A stretch of 64,000 nt of DNA, taken from NCBI GenBank assembly GCA_019745195.1, contig JAIETL010000012.1, positions 124,001 to 188,000 on the forward strand, given 5' to 3'. The notes beneath the pieces are model-generated. The model made no database searches. It was not told the DNA's origin and was given only the letters and a program-made list of their open reading frames with translations. This DNA is from Beijerinckiaceae bacterium (GTDB taxonomy: Bacteria > Pseudomonadota > Alphaproteobacteria > Rhizobiales > Beijerinckiaceae). Position numbers and translations under genes: made by a program. Positions 8,994 through 17,590 of the stretch are shown here, one piece after another. Within the stretch, counting starts at the first letter, position 1. Each line of letters opens with the position of its first letter.

Positions 8994-9182
8994 GGCTCCT
9001 CTCTCCCCCCTGGTGGTGGAGAGATGGAGAGGGGGGGCGAACGACCGGGCTCGCCATCGCTCCGGCTCGCCCGGTCGTTTGCCCTCCACCCCTGCCCCTC
9101 CCCACACCAAAGTCGGCTGTTGCCGACTTTGGCATCCCGGTTTGCCTATCTCGGGCAAGCCCGAGATAGGTGGGGAGGGGTT
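8994..9182. repeat. Mosaic of short inverted repeats (intergenic)
   Basis: The gap between the amidohydrolase and the permease is almost filled by palindromic pieces. ACGACCGGGC at 9041-9050 pairs with 9069-9078. CCAAAGTCGGC at 9107-9117 pairs with 9122-9132 across a 4-base loop. CCTATCTCGGGC at 9145-9156 pairs with 9159-9170 across 2 bases. The flanks are C-rich on one side and G-rich on the other. It looks like an assembly of REP-like units and could act as a processing or attenuation site within the operon. Confidence 0.75.
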
Positions 9183-9235
9183 CGCGTCAGTGCGACGGCG
9201 CGCTTTGACCTTCACCATGGCCGCGGAGCGGCCGC

Positions 9236-10054
9236 ATGACCGCCGCCTCCCGCCCCTCGCTCGGCCGCATCGCGCTCAACGGCGCGGCCGGAATCGGGCT
9301 GCTCTACATCCTGCTGCCGCTGATCTTCGTGATCTGGCTCGCCTTCTTTCGTCAGGAAATCCCGTCCTTCCCGCCGGAAGGCTATTCGCTGAAATGGTTC
9401 GGCGCGGCCGCCAACAACAAGGCCTTCGTCAGCGGTTTCGTGCTCAGCCTGCAGGTCGGCGTCGCGGCCACGCTGATCGGGCTCCTGCTCGGCGTACCGG
9501 CGGCGCTGGCGCTGGTGCGGCACCGCATCGTGCTCGGGCCGGCCGTCAATACGCTCCTTCTGCTCCCGCTGGTGATGCCCGGCATCGTGCTGGGCACCGC
9601 GCTCTATGTTTTCCAGATCGAGACCGAGATCGCGACCGGGCTGCCCGTTCTGGGTTCGCTCGGCGGGCTCGTCGCGGCCCATACGCTGGTCGTCGTGCCC
9701 TGGGTGGTGCGGCTCGTCACCGCGAGCCTCGTCGGCTTCGACCGGACGATCGAGGAGGCGGCGCAGAATCTCGGCGCGGGCCCCTTCACCACCTTCTGGC
9801 GCGTGACGCTGCCGAGCATCCGGCCGGGCCTCGTCGCCGGGGGGCTGTTTGGCTTCGTCACCTCCTTCGGCAATCTGGAGATGAGCCTGTTCCTGGTCGG
9901 GCCGGGGCGGACCACGCTGCCGATCGCGATCCTGCAATATCTCGAATGGAAGATCGATCCGACGGTGGCGGCGGCCTCCGTCATCCAGATCGGCCTGATC
10001 GCGGTGGCGATGATCGTCACCGACCGTTACGTCAAGCTGAGCCGGGTGGTCTGA
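9236..10054 (+). CDS. ABC transporter permease, PotC-like (polyamine type)
   Basis: A 272-residue inner-membrane permease with about six helices. The first is at residues 15-35, and the EAA loop reads EEAAQNLGAGPFTTFWRVTLP, as in spermidine/putrescine permeases. It starts at ATG 9236 after the repeat-filled gap and is followed after six bases by its ATPase. The same unit contains a binding protein (11166) and a second permease (12403). Gene order C-A-D-B differs from the E. coli potABCD order. Confidence 0.9.
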   Translation: MTAASRPSLGRIALNGAAGIGLLYILLPLIFVIWLAFFRQEIPSFPPEGYSLKWFGAAANNKAFVSGFVLSLQVGVAATLIGLLLGVPAALALVRHRIVLGPAVNTLLLLPLVMPGIVLGTALYVFQIETEIATGLPVLGSLGGLVAAHTLVVVPWVVRLVTASLVGFDRTIEEAAQNLGAGPFTTFWRVTLPSIRPGLVAGGLFGFVTSFGNLEMSLFLVGPGRTTLPIAILQYLEWKIDPTVAAASVIQIGLIAVAMIVTDRYVKLSRVV

Positions 10055-10060
10055 AGAGCA

Positions 10061-11119
10061 ATGGCGCGTCTGGCGATCGAGCATCTGCGCAAGAGCTATG
10101 GCGACGTCACCGTTGTCGATGACGTCACCATCGACATCGCGGAGGGCGAGTTCCTCGTGCTGCTCGGCCCGTCGGGCTGCGGCAAGACCACGACGCTGCG
10201 CATGGTCGCGGGCTTCGTTCCGCCGAGCGCGGGCAAAATCGCGATCGGCCCGCGCGACGTCACCGGCCTGCCACCGTGGAAGCGCAATTGCGGGCTCGTC
10301 TTCCAGAGTTATGCGCTGTTTCCGCACATGACGGTGGCCGAGAACGTCGCCTTCGGGCTGGAAATGCGCAAGACGCCGAAGGCCGATCGCGGCCCGCGCG
10401 TGGCCGAGGCGTTGCGTCTCGTGCAGCTCACCGGCTTCGACACGCGCTATCCGCGCCAGCTCTCGGGCGGCCAGCAGCAGCGCGTCGCGCTGGCGCGCGC
10501 GCTGGCGATGGAGCCAGACGTGCTCCTGCTCGACGAACCGCTCTCCAATCTCGACGCCAAGCTGAGGCAGGAGGTCCGCGTCGAAATTCGCGAACTCCAG
10601 CGCAAGCTCGGCCTGACCACGATCATGGTGACGCATGATCAGGAGGAGGCCCTGACCATGGCCGACCGTCTGGTCGTGATGGAAGGCGGCAAGGTCCGCC
10701 AGATCGGCACGCAGCGCGAGCTCTACGAGAAGCCGGCCGACCGTTTCGTCGCCGGTTTCATCGGCCGCAGCGCCTTCGTCGACGGGCGCATCGAGGGCGA
10801 TGGCCGCTTTCGCAGCAAGGGCGGACTCGAGATCGCCTGCGCGGCCGCGACCGGGGCAGGTCCGGCGACGCTGGCCCTGCGGCCCGAGCGAATTGCGGTC
10901 GGCTCCGATGCGGAGGGTCTGGCCAATCGCTTTTCGGCGCGGGTCGAGCACGCGGCCTATCTCGGCGCGCTCCTCGACATCCATGTCAGCCTGTCGGAGC
11001 ATGACAGGATGCTGCTGCAGATCCCGAACCGGCAGGGCTTCGTCGAGCCCCGACCGGGCGAGACCATCGCGATCGGCTGGGCTGGCGATGCGGGGCTGAT
11101 CTACCCGCTGCAATCATAG
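10061..11119 (+). CDS. ABC transporter ATP-binding protein, PotA-like
   Basis: A 352-residue ATPase. Walker A GPSGCGKTT is at about residues 36-44, the Q-loop lies in VFQSYALFP, the ABC signature LSGGQQQRVALARAL begins near residue 137, and Walker [13 protein letters not shown] and the switch histidine in MVTHDQEEAL follow. The last 110 residues form a TOBE-type regulatory domain, as in PotA and other CUT1/polyamine ATPases. It sits six bases after the PotC-like permease and energises this importer. Confidence 0.95.
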   Translation: MARLAIEHLRKSYGDVTVVDDVTIDIAEGEFLVLLGPSGCGKTTTLRMVAGFVPPSAGKIAIGPRDVTGLPPWKRNCGLVFQSYALFPHMTVAENVAFGLEMRKTPKADRGPRVAEALRLVQLTGFDTRYPRQLSGGQQQRVALARALAMEPDVLLLDEPLSNLDAKLRQEVRVEIRELQRKLGLTTIMVTHDQEEALTMADRLVVMEGGKVRQIGTQRELYEKPADRFVAGFIGRSAFVDGRIEGDGRFRSKGGLEIACAAATGAGPATLALRPERIAVGSDAEGLANRFSARVEHAAYLGALLDIHVSLSEHDRMLLQIPNRQGFVEPRPGETIAIGWAGDAGLIYPLQS

Positions 11120-11141
11120 GCGTTTTCTGCATAGGCGTTTT
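11115..11141 (+). repeat. 12-bp direct repeat at a gene junction
   Basis: CATAGGCGTTTT occurs at 11115-11126 and 11130-11141, with a 15-bp period. The first copy contains the TAG stop of the ATPase gene (11117-11119). A third partial copy (TGGCGTT) follows. The repeat separates the ATPase stop from the binding-protein ribosome site, AGGGGAGAA, near 11152. Confidence 0.85.
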
Positions 11142-11165
11142 GGCGTTCAACAGGGGAGAACCATC

Positions 11166-12224
11166 ATGACGATCATCAACAGGCGCGATGCGCTCAAGGG
11201 TCTGGCGCTCGGCGCAAGCGCGGCGGCTCTGGCTCCGGCCTTGTCGGGCGCGGCGCAGGCGCAATCGGGCGGCAAGGTCGTGGTCGGGACCTGGGGCGGC
11301 GACTATGCCCGCCTGCTGACCAAGAACATCGAGGACCCGATCCTCAAGGCAAAGGGCATCGAGGTGGTGCAGGACCAGGCCGGCGATGCGCCGCGCCGGG
11401 CCAAGATGGTCGCCGAGCGCCGGCTGCCGCGCGGCACGGTCGACATCCACGGCCTGTCCGCCGCCAACATGTTCGAGATGAACGAGGCCGGCGTGCTGGA
11501 GCAGATCGACTACGCCAAGCTGCCCAACGCCAAGAACCTGCTGCCGACGATGAAGTATCCCTACGGCGTCGGGCACATCTATTCGGGCAATGTGGTGATC
11601 TACAATCCCAAGGTCATCCCGACCGCGCCGACCGGGTTCAAGGACTGGCTCGATCCCAAGCACGGCAACAAGATCGGCTTCATCGACATCCAGTATCAGG
11701 CGATCATGGTCGCCGCCTCCATGGCCGCGACCGGCGGCAAGGACATGAACGACCTCGACAAGGCCAAGCAGGTGCTGATGGCGGTCAAGGCCGCCGGCGC
11801 GCGCATCTACCCGACCAACGAGGCCTTTGCGGCCGCGATGAAGAACGAGGAGATCGGCATCAGCGCGATCTGGAAGGCGCGCGTCGTGCAGTGGCAGAAT
11901 GCCGGCATCCCCTGCGAGGCGGTCTCGCCGGTCGAGGGCATCCCCGCCTATGTCTCGGGCTTCGTCATCCCCAAGAACGCGCCCAACAAGGAGAACGCCT
12001 ACGCCTATATGGACGCCATGCTCGCCAAGGCCCCGCAGGAGGCCTTCGCGGTCGACATGGGCTATAACGGCACCGTCACCGGGCTGACCGTCGCCGCCGA
12101 CCTGCAGAAGCGCATCGGCTTCACGGAGGCGGAAGAGAAGACCCTCAAGGACCTCGACTACGCCTTCCTCGCCAAGAACGATGCGGGCATGAAGGAGTGG
12201 TGGGACAAGGTGTTCAAAGCGTGA
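11166..12224 (+). CDS. ABC transporter substrate-binding protein, PotD/family 1-like
   Basis: A 352-residue periplasmic binding protein. The leader has a twin arginine (NRRDALKGLALG) and an AQA-Q cleavage site near residue 30, so Tat export is likely. The mature part starts with VVVGTWGGDYARLL, a pattern shared by binding proteins of polyamine, opine and thiamine type importers. AGGGGAGAA lies just upstream of the ATG. It supplies the ligand specificity of the flanking permeases and ATPase. The ligand cannot be named from sequence; an amine or amino-acid derivative is likely given the amidohydrolase upstream. Confidence 0.88.
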   Translation: MTIINRRDALKGLALGASAAALAPALSGAAQAQSGGKVVVGTWGGDYARLLTKNIEDPILKAKGIEVVQDQAGDAPRRAKMVAERRLPRGTVDIHGLSAANMFEMNEAGVLEQIDYAKLPNAKNLLPTMKYPYGVGHIYSGNVVIYNPKVIPTAPTGFKDWLDPKHGNKIGFIDIQYQAIMVAASMAATGGKDMNDLDKAKQVLMAVKAAGARIYPTNEAFAAAMKNEEIGISAIWKARVVQWQNAGIPCEAVSPVEGIPAYVSGFVIPKNAPNKENAYAYMDAMLAKAPQEAFAVDMGYNGTVTGLTVAADLQKRIGFTEAEEKTLKDLDYAFLAKNDAGMKEWWDKVFKA

Positions 12225-12260
12225 GAGCCGATTGTCATTCCGAGGCGGCGCGCGGCGCGC

Positions 12261-12391
12261 TCCCCTTCTCCCCTTGCGGGAGAAGGTGGCTCGGCGAAGC
12301 CGAGACGGATGAGGGGTCGCGCCAACCGTCGTGTTTGTCGGATAGCGCATCCCGACCCCTCACCCCAACCCTCTCCCGCAAGGGGAGAGGG
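12261..12391. repeat. Palindromic repeat with two GC-rich hairpins
   Basis: Two stem-loops bracket the element. CCTTCTCCC (12264-12272) pairs with GGGAGAAGG (12278-12286), and CCCTCTCCC (12369-12377) pairs with GGGAGAGGG (12383-12391). The outer halves also mirror each other (GATGAGGGGTCG-like against CGACCCCTCACC-like). It lies between the binding-protein stop and the next permease, and its right end provides the purine-rich stretch used as ribosome site for the ATG at 12403. Confidence 0.8.
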
Positions 12392-12402
12392 AGCAGGGCT
12401 CC

Positions 12403-13275
12403 ATGAGCGCGACCGCGCCCGAGGCCGTCGCAGGCGCGCGCACGGGACTTGCCGGCGCGCTTGTCGTGCCGGCCACGCTGTTCGTCGCGATCGGGCTGAT
12501 CGGCCCGATCGCGATCCTGTTCCGCTATTCGCTCAACAAGTTCATCCCCGGCCAGTTCATGGTCGACGGGCTGGTGATCGAGAACTACGTCAAGTTCTTC
12601 ACCGACGCCTATTACATCAACGTGCTGGTCCGCACGGTGCGCGTCGCCGTCATCTGCACACTGGTCTGCCTGATCCTCGGCTTCCCGCTCGCCTATGTGC
12701 TGGCGCGCATGCAGAGCCGCTTCAAGAACCTGATGATCATGCTGGTGGTGCTGCCGCTCTTCGTCGGCAATGCGGTGCGAGCCGCCGGCTGGATGACCGC
12801 CTTCGGCAATCGCGGCGCGTTCAACGCCTCGCTGACGGGTCTGGGGATCATCGACCGGCCGATCGAGATCATGTTCACCGAGAACGCCGTGCTGATCGGC
12901 ATCATCGCGGTCAACCTGCCCTTCATGGTGCTGACCCTGCAGAGCGTGATCGAAGGCATTCCGCGCCATGTCGAGGAGGCCGCCTTCAGCCTGGGAGCCA
13001 ACCCCGCTGCAATGTTTACGCGCGTGCTCTGGCCGCTGGCATTGCCCGGTATCCTGGCGGGCACGATCCTGACCTTCATCCTGGCGATGAACGCCTATGC
13101 CACGCCGGTGCTGCTCGGCGGCCCGAAATTCCAGATGATGGGGCCGCTGGTCTACGGCCAGTTCGCGCAGCAGAACAACTGGCCCTTCGGCGGCGCGATC
13201 TCCTTCATCCTGATGACCGCGACGATCGTGCTGACGGTGGCGGCCCATCTCGTGGTGCAGCGGCGCTATCGCTGA
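12403..13275 (+). CDS. ABC transporter permease, PotB-like (polyamine type)
   Basis: A 290-residue inner-membrane permease, second channel subunit of the polyamine-type importer. The N-terminal helix is at about residues 20-42, a periplasmic loop follows, and the EAA loop reads EEAAFSLGANPAAMFTRVLWP. It starts at ATG 12403, directly behind a palindromic repeat whose GGGGAGAGGGAG end acts as Shine-Dalgarno. The repeat may loosen expression from the upstream genes, although all run in the same direction. Confidence 0.9.
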   Translation: MSATAPEAVAGARTGLAGALVVPATLFVAIGLIGPIAILFRYSLNKFIPGQFMVDGLVIENYVKFFTDAYYINVLVRTVRVAVICTLVCLILGFPLAYVLARMQSRFKNLMIMLVVLPLFVGNAVRAAGWMTAFGNRGAFNASLTGLGIIDRPIEIMFTENAVLIGIIAVNLPFMVLTLQSVIEGIPRHVEEAAFSLGANPAAMFTRVLWPLALPGILAGTILTFILAMNAYATPVLLGGPKFQMMGPLVYGQFAQQNNWPFGGAISFILMTATIVLTVAAHLVVQRRYR

Positions 13276-13324
13276 CGGCGGCGCGGCGCTGGCCAAGCGC
13301 GCCGCCGCGCCGTATGTGACACGA

Positions 13325-13513
13325 ATGAGTTTCTCCGGTTCCCTCGTTCCCGTCGCGGTCGGCGCGGTTGCCGTCGTGCTGCTGCTCGGCCTGCTCAACA
13401 TGCTGCGCGGCGGCAGCGCGAGCACGTCGCAGAACTTGATGCGGCTGCGCGTCATTCTGCAGTTCGTCGCCATCCTGGTGATCCTCGGCGTGATGTGGTG
13501 GCGCAGCGGTTGA
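13325..13513 (+). CDS. Twin-transmembrane HIG1-domain protein
   Basis: A 62-residue protein with two hydrophobic helices (about residues 5-25 and 40-58) joined by a short polar hairpin containing NLMRLRVILQF, the pattern of HIG1/hypoxia-induced family proteins. In alphaproteobacteria such a twin-transmembrane protein commonly sits beside cobalamin adenosyltransferase and etf genes, as here. HIG1 proteins of mitochondria bind cytochrome c oxidase; a respiratory role here is inference. ATG 13325 is chosen; a GTG nine bases upstream is possible. Confidence 0.8.
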   Translation: MSFSGSLVPVAVGAVAVVLLLGLLNMLRGGSASTSQNLMRLRVILQFVAILVILGVMWWRSG

Positions 13514-13521
13514 TCCGGCAA

Positions 13522-13539
13522 CGGTTCCGCCGGGAACCG
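13522..13539. terminator. Hairpin after the HIG1 gene, no T-run
   Basis: CGGTTCC (13522-13528) pairs with GGAACCG (13533-13539) across GCCG, nine bases after the stop codon. The stem is strong but no uridine tract follows, so intrinsic termination is doubtful. It may stabilise the mRNA end. Confidence 0.35.
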
Positions 13540-13692
13540 GTTGACTATGGGTAAGCCTTTGAAATTGCGTGGATGATCCCTACGCCGCAGCGCGACACGG
13601 ATGCGTCTGCCGCAATCGCGCCATAATCTCGTCACGAGTCTGTGGCGATTGCTAACGCCCGTTCCGTCGACAACAAAAAGACCAAGCCGCCC

Positions 13693-14283
13693 ATGGTTCG
13701 CGTCGCGTTGCTGCTCCTGTCCGGATGTCTTGCCGGTTCGCCCGCATGGGCGCAGTCGCAGGCCCTCCCACCGAGCGCTTCGAGCTACGCCCCGGCGAGC
13801 GAGACGCCGTTCCCCTCCTGGGAGGCACGGCTCGGTCTCGGCGCCGCCAACCCCGGCGGACGCGAGAGCGGCCTGCTGAATTTCAGCGGCGAGGTCGTCA
13901 CGCCGCGCGCGATCACCCTCAACGATCGTCTCGCCACGGCCTTCGTGCCCCGCTTCCACATCGGCTCCAGCGCCAATTTCAACGGCACGCGCTATGCGTA
14001 TGCCGGCGCGACCTGGACGGTCGATCTCTCCCGGACGGTGTTCGTCGAGGCGAGCCTGGGCGCTGCGATCAATGACGGCAAGACCGGCTCGGTCATCCCC
14101 GAAAACCGCCTGAATGTCGGCTGCAACGGCGGTTCGCGCGAGGCCGCCGCGCTGGGCGTTCGTCTCAGCGACCGTTGGAGCCTCGTCGCCACGCTGGAGC
14201 ATTTCAGCACGACCGGCTGCTCCGACCGCGGCAATCCGCGCGGGCCGGCCAATATCGGCGCGAGGCTGGGCTACACCTTCTGA
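13693..14283 (+). CDS. Acyloxyacyl hydrolase, PagL-like lipid A deacylase
   Basis: A 196-residue outer-membrane protein. MVRVALLLLSGCLAGSPAWAQ is a clear Sec signal peptide. The rest shows alternating beta-strand composition and ends in GARLGYTF with a terminal aromatic, as in outer-membrane beta-barrels. A C-terminal LEHFSTTGC segment supplies the His-x-Ser pair expected for PagL, which removes the 3-O-acyl chain of lipid A. The catalytic acidic residue of PagL is not clearly identified, so enzymatic activity is an inference. ATG 13693 is chosen because it begins the signal peptide; an upstream GTG at 13642 adds a charged stretch. Confidence 0.72.
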   Translation: MVRVALLLLSGCLAGSPAWAQSQALPPSASSYAPASETPFPSWEARLGLGAANPGGRESGLLNFSGEVVTPRAITLNDRLATAFVPRFHIGSSANFNGTRYAYAGATWTVDLSRTVFVEASLGAAINDGKTGSVIPENRLNVGCNGGSREAAALGVRLSDRWSLVATLEHFSTTGCSDRGNPRGPANIGARLGYTF

Positions 14284-14328
14284 CGTTGCCGGCCTTCCGT
14301 TGCCGAAACGCCGCGCTATAAGCGGGGC

Positions 14329-14910
14329 ATGGTCAAGCTCAACAAGATCTACACCCGTACCGGCGATGACGGCACGACGGGCCTGGCGACCGGCCCGCGT
14401 CGTCAGAAATTCGACCTGCGCGTCGCGGCCTATGGCACGGTCGACGAGACCAATGCCTGCATCGGAATCGCGCGTTTGCATGTCGCGGCCGAGGATGCGG
14501 CTCTCGACGCCATGCTGTTTCGCATCAGCAACGACCTGTTCGATCTCGGGGCCGATCTTTCGACGCCTGAAACCTCCGAACCGCCGGCCTATGAGCCGCT
14601 GCGGATCGTCCAGGCCCAGGTCGACCGCATCGAGGCCGAGATCGACCAGTTGAACGCATCGCTCGCGCCGTTGCGCTCCTTCGTCCTGCCGGGCGGCACG
14701 CCGGGCGCGACGCATCTGCATCTCGCCCGCACCGTCTCGCGCCGGGCCGAGCGGCTGATGGTGGAGCTCGCGCAGACGGACGGCGAGATCGTCAGCCGGC
14801 CGGCGCTGAAATACGTCAACCGGCTTTCGGATTTCCTCTTCGTCGCCTCACGCTTTCTCAACGCCAGGGCGCAGGGCGACGTGCTCTGGGTGCCCGGCCA
14901 GAACCGCTAG
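14329..14910 (+). CDS. Cob(I)alamin adenosyltransferase, PduO type
   Basis: A 193-residue cytosolic enzyme that transfers adenosyl from ATP to cob(I)alamin to make coenzyme B12. The ATP-binding N-terminal motif TRTGDDGTTGLATGPRRQK (residues 7-25) and VAAYGTVDETNACIG are diagnostic of the PduO/MMAB fold. SRRAERLMVEL and YVNRLSDFLFV near the C-terminus are the remaining family blocks. It lies nine bases before the rhomboid gene, suggesting cotranscription. Coenzyme B12 would feed methylmalonyl-CoA mutase type enzymes, none of which is in the window. Confidence 0.95.
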   Translation: MVKLNKIYTRTGDDGTTGLATGPRRQKFDLRVAAYGTVDETNACIGIARLHVAAEDAALDAMLFRISNDLFDLGADLSTPETSEPPAYEPLRIVQAQVDRIEAEIDQLNASLAPLRSFVLPGGTPGATHLHLARTVSRRAERLMVELAQTDGEIVSRPALKYVNRLSDFLFVASRFLNARAQGDVLWVPGQNR

Positions 14911-14919
14911 GACGCCGCC

Positions 14920-15615
14920 ATGTTCGTGCCGCTGCATGACGGGGTTCCGCTGCGCTTCATGCGCGCGCCCTATGTCACCTACGGGCTGATCTGCGCCTGC
15001 ATAGTGCTGTTTCTGGTCACCGTGCCGTTGCGCAGCGACGCCGGCCAGATCGCCATCGCGGCCGGTTTCGGCATGATCCCGTCGGTGCTCTTCGGGCAGG
15101 CCGCCTTGCCGCCTGAGCTGGTGCAGGCCCCGGCCTGGGCGACGCTGTTCACCAACGTGCTGCTGCATGCGAGCTTCGCGCATCTTCTCGGCAACATGCT
15201 CTTCCTCTGGGTCTTCGGCGACAATGTCGAGGATGCGATGGGCCATTGGCGCTTCCTCGCCTTCTTCTTCCTGTGCGGGCTTGCCGGTTCGCTGGCGCAT
15301 GCGCTGATGCATCCGGGCTCGGAGCAGCCGCTGATCGGGGCATCCGGCGCGATTTCGGGGGTCATCGCGTCCTATCTGCTGCTCTATCCGCAGGTCCGGA
15401 TCTGGGGGCTGGCCTTCAAATGGATTCCGCTGCGCATTCCGGCGATGTATGCGCTGACCGCCTGGATTCTGTTCCAGATCGCGTCGGCCTTCCTCGATCC
15501 GAGAGGCAATGTCGGCTGGTGGGCGCATCTGGGCGGGCTTGCGGCGGGCGCTGCGTTGACGCCGATCCTGATCCATCGCGGCGTCACGCTGTTCGGGCGC
15601 GTCGCGCGCGGATGA
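14920..15615 (+). CDS. Rhomboid family intramembrane serine protease
   Basis: A 231-residue polytopic membrane protease. Motifs in order are HLLGNMLFLWVFGDNVE (oxyanion histidine/asparagine segment, about residues 88-104), GASGAISGV (catalytic serine in GxSG, about residue 145) and HLGGLAAG (catalytic histidine, about residue 202). About six hydrophobic helices are visible. The intact Ser/His pair argues for an active protease. It is part of the adenosyltransferase-etf neighbourhood, but its substrate is unknown. Confidence 0.93.
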   Translation: MFVPLHDGVPLRFMRAPYVTYGLICACIVLFLVTVPLRSDAGQIAIAAGFGMIPSVLFGQAALPPELVQAPAWATLFTNVLLHASFAHLLGNMLFLWVFGDNVEDAMGHWRFLAFFFLCGLAGSLAHALMHPGSEQPLIGASGAISGVIASYLLLYPQVRIWGLAFKWIPLRIPAMYALTAWILFQIASAFLDPRGNVGWWAHLGGLAAGAALTPILIHRGVTLFGRVARG

Positions 15616-15678
15616 GCGCGTGGATGAGCATGCGGCAGGACCGTGCGACCGTGCCTCCGGCCTGTGACTTTGGCGGCG

Positions 15679-15707
15679 TTGACAAGCGCAAACGGGCGTC
15701 GTTACGG
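15679..15707 (+). promoter_or_regulatory. Sigma-70-type promoter for etfBA
   Basis: TTGACA at 15679-15684, 17 bases, TTACGG at 15702-15707. The -35 box is perfect and the -10 is weak, as is usual in alphaproteobacteria. It lies 95 bases before the etfB start, so a leader of about 90 bases is expected. Confidence 0.5.
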
Positions 15708-15802
15708 TCCGTCCGCATTCCAGCGATGAGCCGCGATGCCGTCGTCGCGCCGATCCGGGCGTCCCGGCCGCAAGCGCTCCTCTTCTGAACGGTGATTGGA
15801 CG

Positions 15803-16549
15803 ATGAAGATCCTGGTGCCCGTCAAGCGGGTGGTCGACTACAATGTGAAGATCCGCGTCAAGGCGGACGGCTCCGGCGTCGAACTCGCCAACGTCAAGAT
15901 GTCGATGAATCCGTTCGACGAGATCGCGGTCGAAGAGGCGCTGCGCCTGCGCGAGGCCGGCAAGGCGACCGAGGTCGTGGTGGTCTCGATCGGCCCGCAA
16001 CAGGCTGCCGAGACCATTCGCACCGGCCTGGCCATGGGCGCCGATCGCGGCATCCTGGTGAAGGTCGATGGCGTGGTCGAGCCGCTCGCCGTCGCCAAGC
16101 TCCTGAAAAAGCTGGTCGAGCAGGAAAGCCCCGACCTCGTCATCCTCGGCAAGCAGGCGATCGACGACGACTGCAACCAGACCGGCCAGATGCTGGCCGC
16201 CCTGCTCGGCTGGCCGCAGGGCACCTTCGCCTCCAAGGTCGCGCTCGACTCGGGCAGCGTCGACGTCACCCGCGAGGTCGATGGCGGCCTCCAGACCGTC
16301 ACGCTCAAGCTGCCGGCGATCGTCACCACCGACCTTCGTCTCAACGAGCCGCGCTACGCCTCGCTCCCCAACATCATGAAGGCCAAGAAGAAGCCGCTCG
16401 ACGAGACCTCCGCCGAGACGCTGGGCGTCGATGTGTCGCCGCGCCTGAAAGTGCTGAAGACGGCCGAACCCGCCGGCCGCTCGGCCGGCATCAAGGTCGG
16501 CTCGCCCGCCGAACTCGTCTCCAAGCTCAAGACCGCAGGGGTGATCTGA
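15803..16549 (+). CDS. etfB: Electron transfer flavoprotein beta subunit
   Basis: A 248-residue subunit of the FAD/AMP-containing electron carrier that takes electrons from acyl-CoA dehydrogenases to ETF-ubiquinone oxidoreductase. It starts [20 protein letters not shown], the hallmark of EtfB. AMP-binding and partner-recognition segments ([31 protein letters not shown]) are all present, and the length is normal. It is followed one base later by etfA, so the two subunits are made together. Confidence 0.97.
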   Translation: MKILVPVKRVVDYNVKIRVKADGSGVELANVKMSMNPFDEIAVEEALRLREAGKATEVVVVSIGPQQAAETIRTGLAMGADRGILVKVDGVVEPLAVAKLLKKLVEQESPDLVILGKQAIDDDCNQTGQMLAALLGWPQGTFASKVALDSGSVDVTREVDGGLQTVTLKLPAIVTTDLRLNEPRYASLPNIMKAKKKPLDETSAETLGVDVSPRLKVLKTAEPAGRSAGIKVGSPAELVSKLKTAGVI

Positions 16550-16550
16550 C

Positions 16551-17495
16551 ATGGCCACGCTGCTGATCGCCGAACATGACAACGCCTCCGTCAAGGACGC
16601 GACCAACAAGGCCTTGACCGCCGCGAAGCAACTGGGCGGCCCCGTCCACATCCTCGTCGCCGGCCAGAACGCCAAGGCCGCGGCCGATGCGGCGGCAAAG
16701 CTCGACGGCGTCGAGAAGGTGCTGCTGGCCGATGCGGCCATCTACGGCCACAACCTCGCCGAGCCGCTGGCCGCGCTCGTCGCAAAGCTCGCCGAAGGCT
16801 ACGATGCCGTCCTCGCGCCCTCGACCACGACCGGCAAGAACGTGCTGCCCCGCGTCGCCGCCCTGCTCGACGTGATGCAGATCTCGGACGTGATGAAGGT
16901 GGTCTCGCCCGATACGTTCGAGCGCCCGGTCTATGCCGGCAACGCCATCCAGACCGTGCAGTCGACCGAGGCGAAAAAGCTGATGACGATCCGCACCGCC
17001 TCCTTCCAGGCGACGGGCGAGGGCGGCTCGGCCAGCGTCGAAACCGTCTCCTCCGGCGAGGACCCCGGCCTGTCGACCTTCAAGGGCGAGGAGGTCGCCA
17101 AGTCCGACCGGCCGGAGCTGGCCTCGGCCAAGATCATCGTCTCGGGCGGGCGCGCGCTCGGCTCGGGCGAAAACTTCACCAAGGTGATCGAGCCCGTCGC
17201 CGACAGGCTCGGGGCGGCCATGGGCGCCTCGCGCGCGGCGGTCGATGCCGGCTACGCGCCCAATGACTGGCAGGTCGGGCAGACCGGCAAGGTCGTGGCG
17301 CCGGACCTCTATGTCGCGGTCGGCATCTCGGGCGCGATCCAGCATCTCGCCGGCATGAAGGACTCGAAGGTCATCGTCGCGATCAACAAGGACGAGGAGG
17401 CGCCGATCTTCCAGATCGCCGATTACGGCCTCGTCGGCGACCTGTTCACGATCATGCCGGAGTTTGCCGCCGAACTGGCCAAGGCCGGCAAGTAA
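16551..17495 (+). CDS. etfA: Electron transfer flavoprotein alpha subunit
   Basis: A 314-residue FAD-binding partner of EtfB. The N-terminal domain begins [16 protein letters not shown]. The C-terminal FAD domain carries [44 protein letters not shown] and [16 protein letters not shown], all diagnostic. It is separated by one base from etfB. A 3-hydroxyacyl-CoA dehydrogenase gene downstream completes a fatty-acid or PHB oxidation set. Confidence 0.97.
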   Translation: MATLLIAEHDNASVKDATNKALTAAKQLGGPVHILVAGQNAKAAADAAAKLDGVEKVLLADAAIYGHNLAEPLAALVAKLAEGYDAVLAPSTTTGKNVLPRVAALLDVMQISDVMKVVSPDTFERPVYAGNAIQTVQSTEAKKLMTIRTASFQATGEGGSASVETVSSGEDPGLSTFKGEEVAKSDRPELASAKIIVSGGRALGSGENFTKVIEPVADRLGAAMGASRAAVDAGYAPNDWQVGQTGKVVAPDLYVAVGISGAIQHLAGMKDSKVIVAINKDEEAPIFQIADYGLVGDLFTIMPEFAAELAKAGK

Positions 17496-17590
17496 GGCGC
17501 TCACGCCAGGACATAACAACCGGGCTGCCGCGCGAGGCGGCCCGCATCGCGTCAACCAGCGACGCGATGCCGCAAGAGACGGATCAGACC

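Noticed and set aside
12235..14721. A minus-strand frame of about 828 codons across the permease, HIG1, deacylase and adenosyltransferase genes
   Set aside because: It crosses several recognised genes and a repeat, and no family is seen.
15612..15788. A 58-residue frame overlapping the rhomboid stop
   Set aside because: The ATGA overlap looks plausible, but the translation has no motif and an etf promoter lies inside it.
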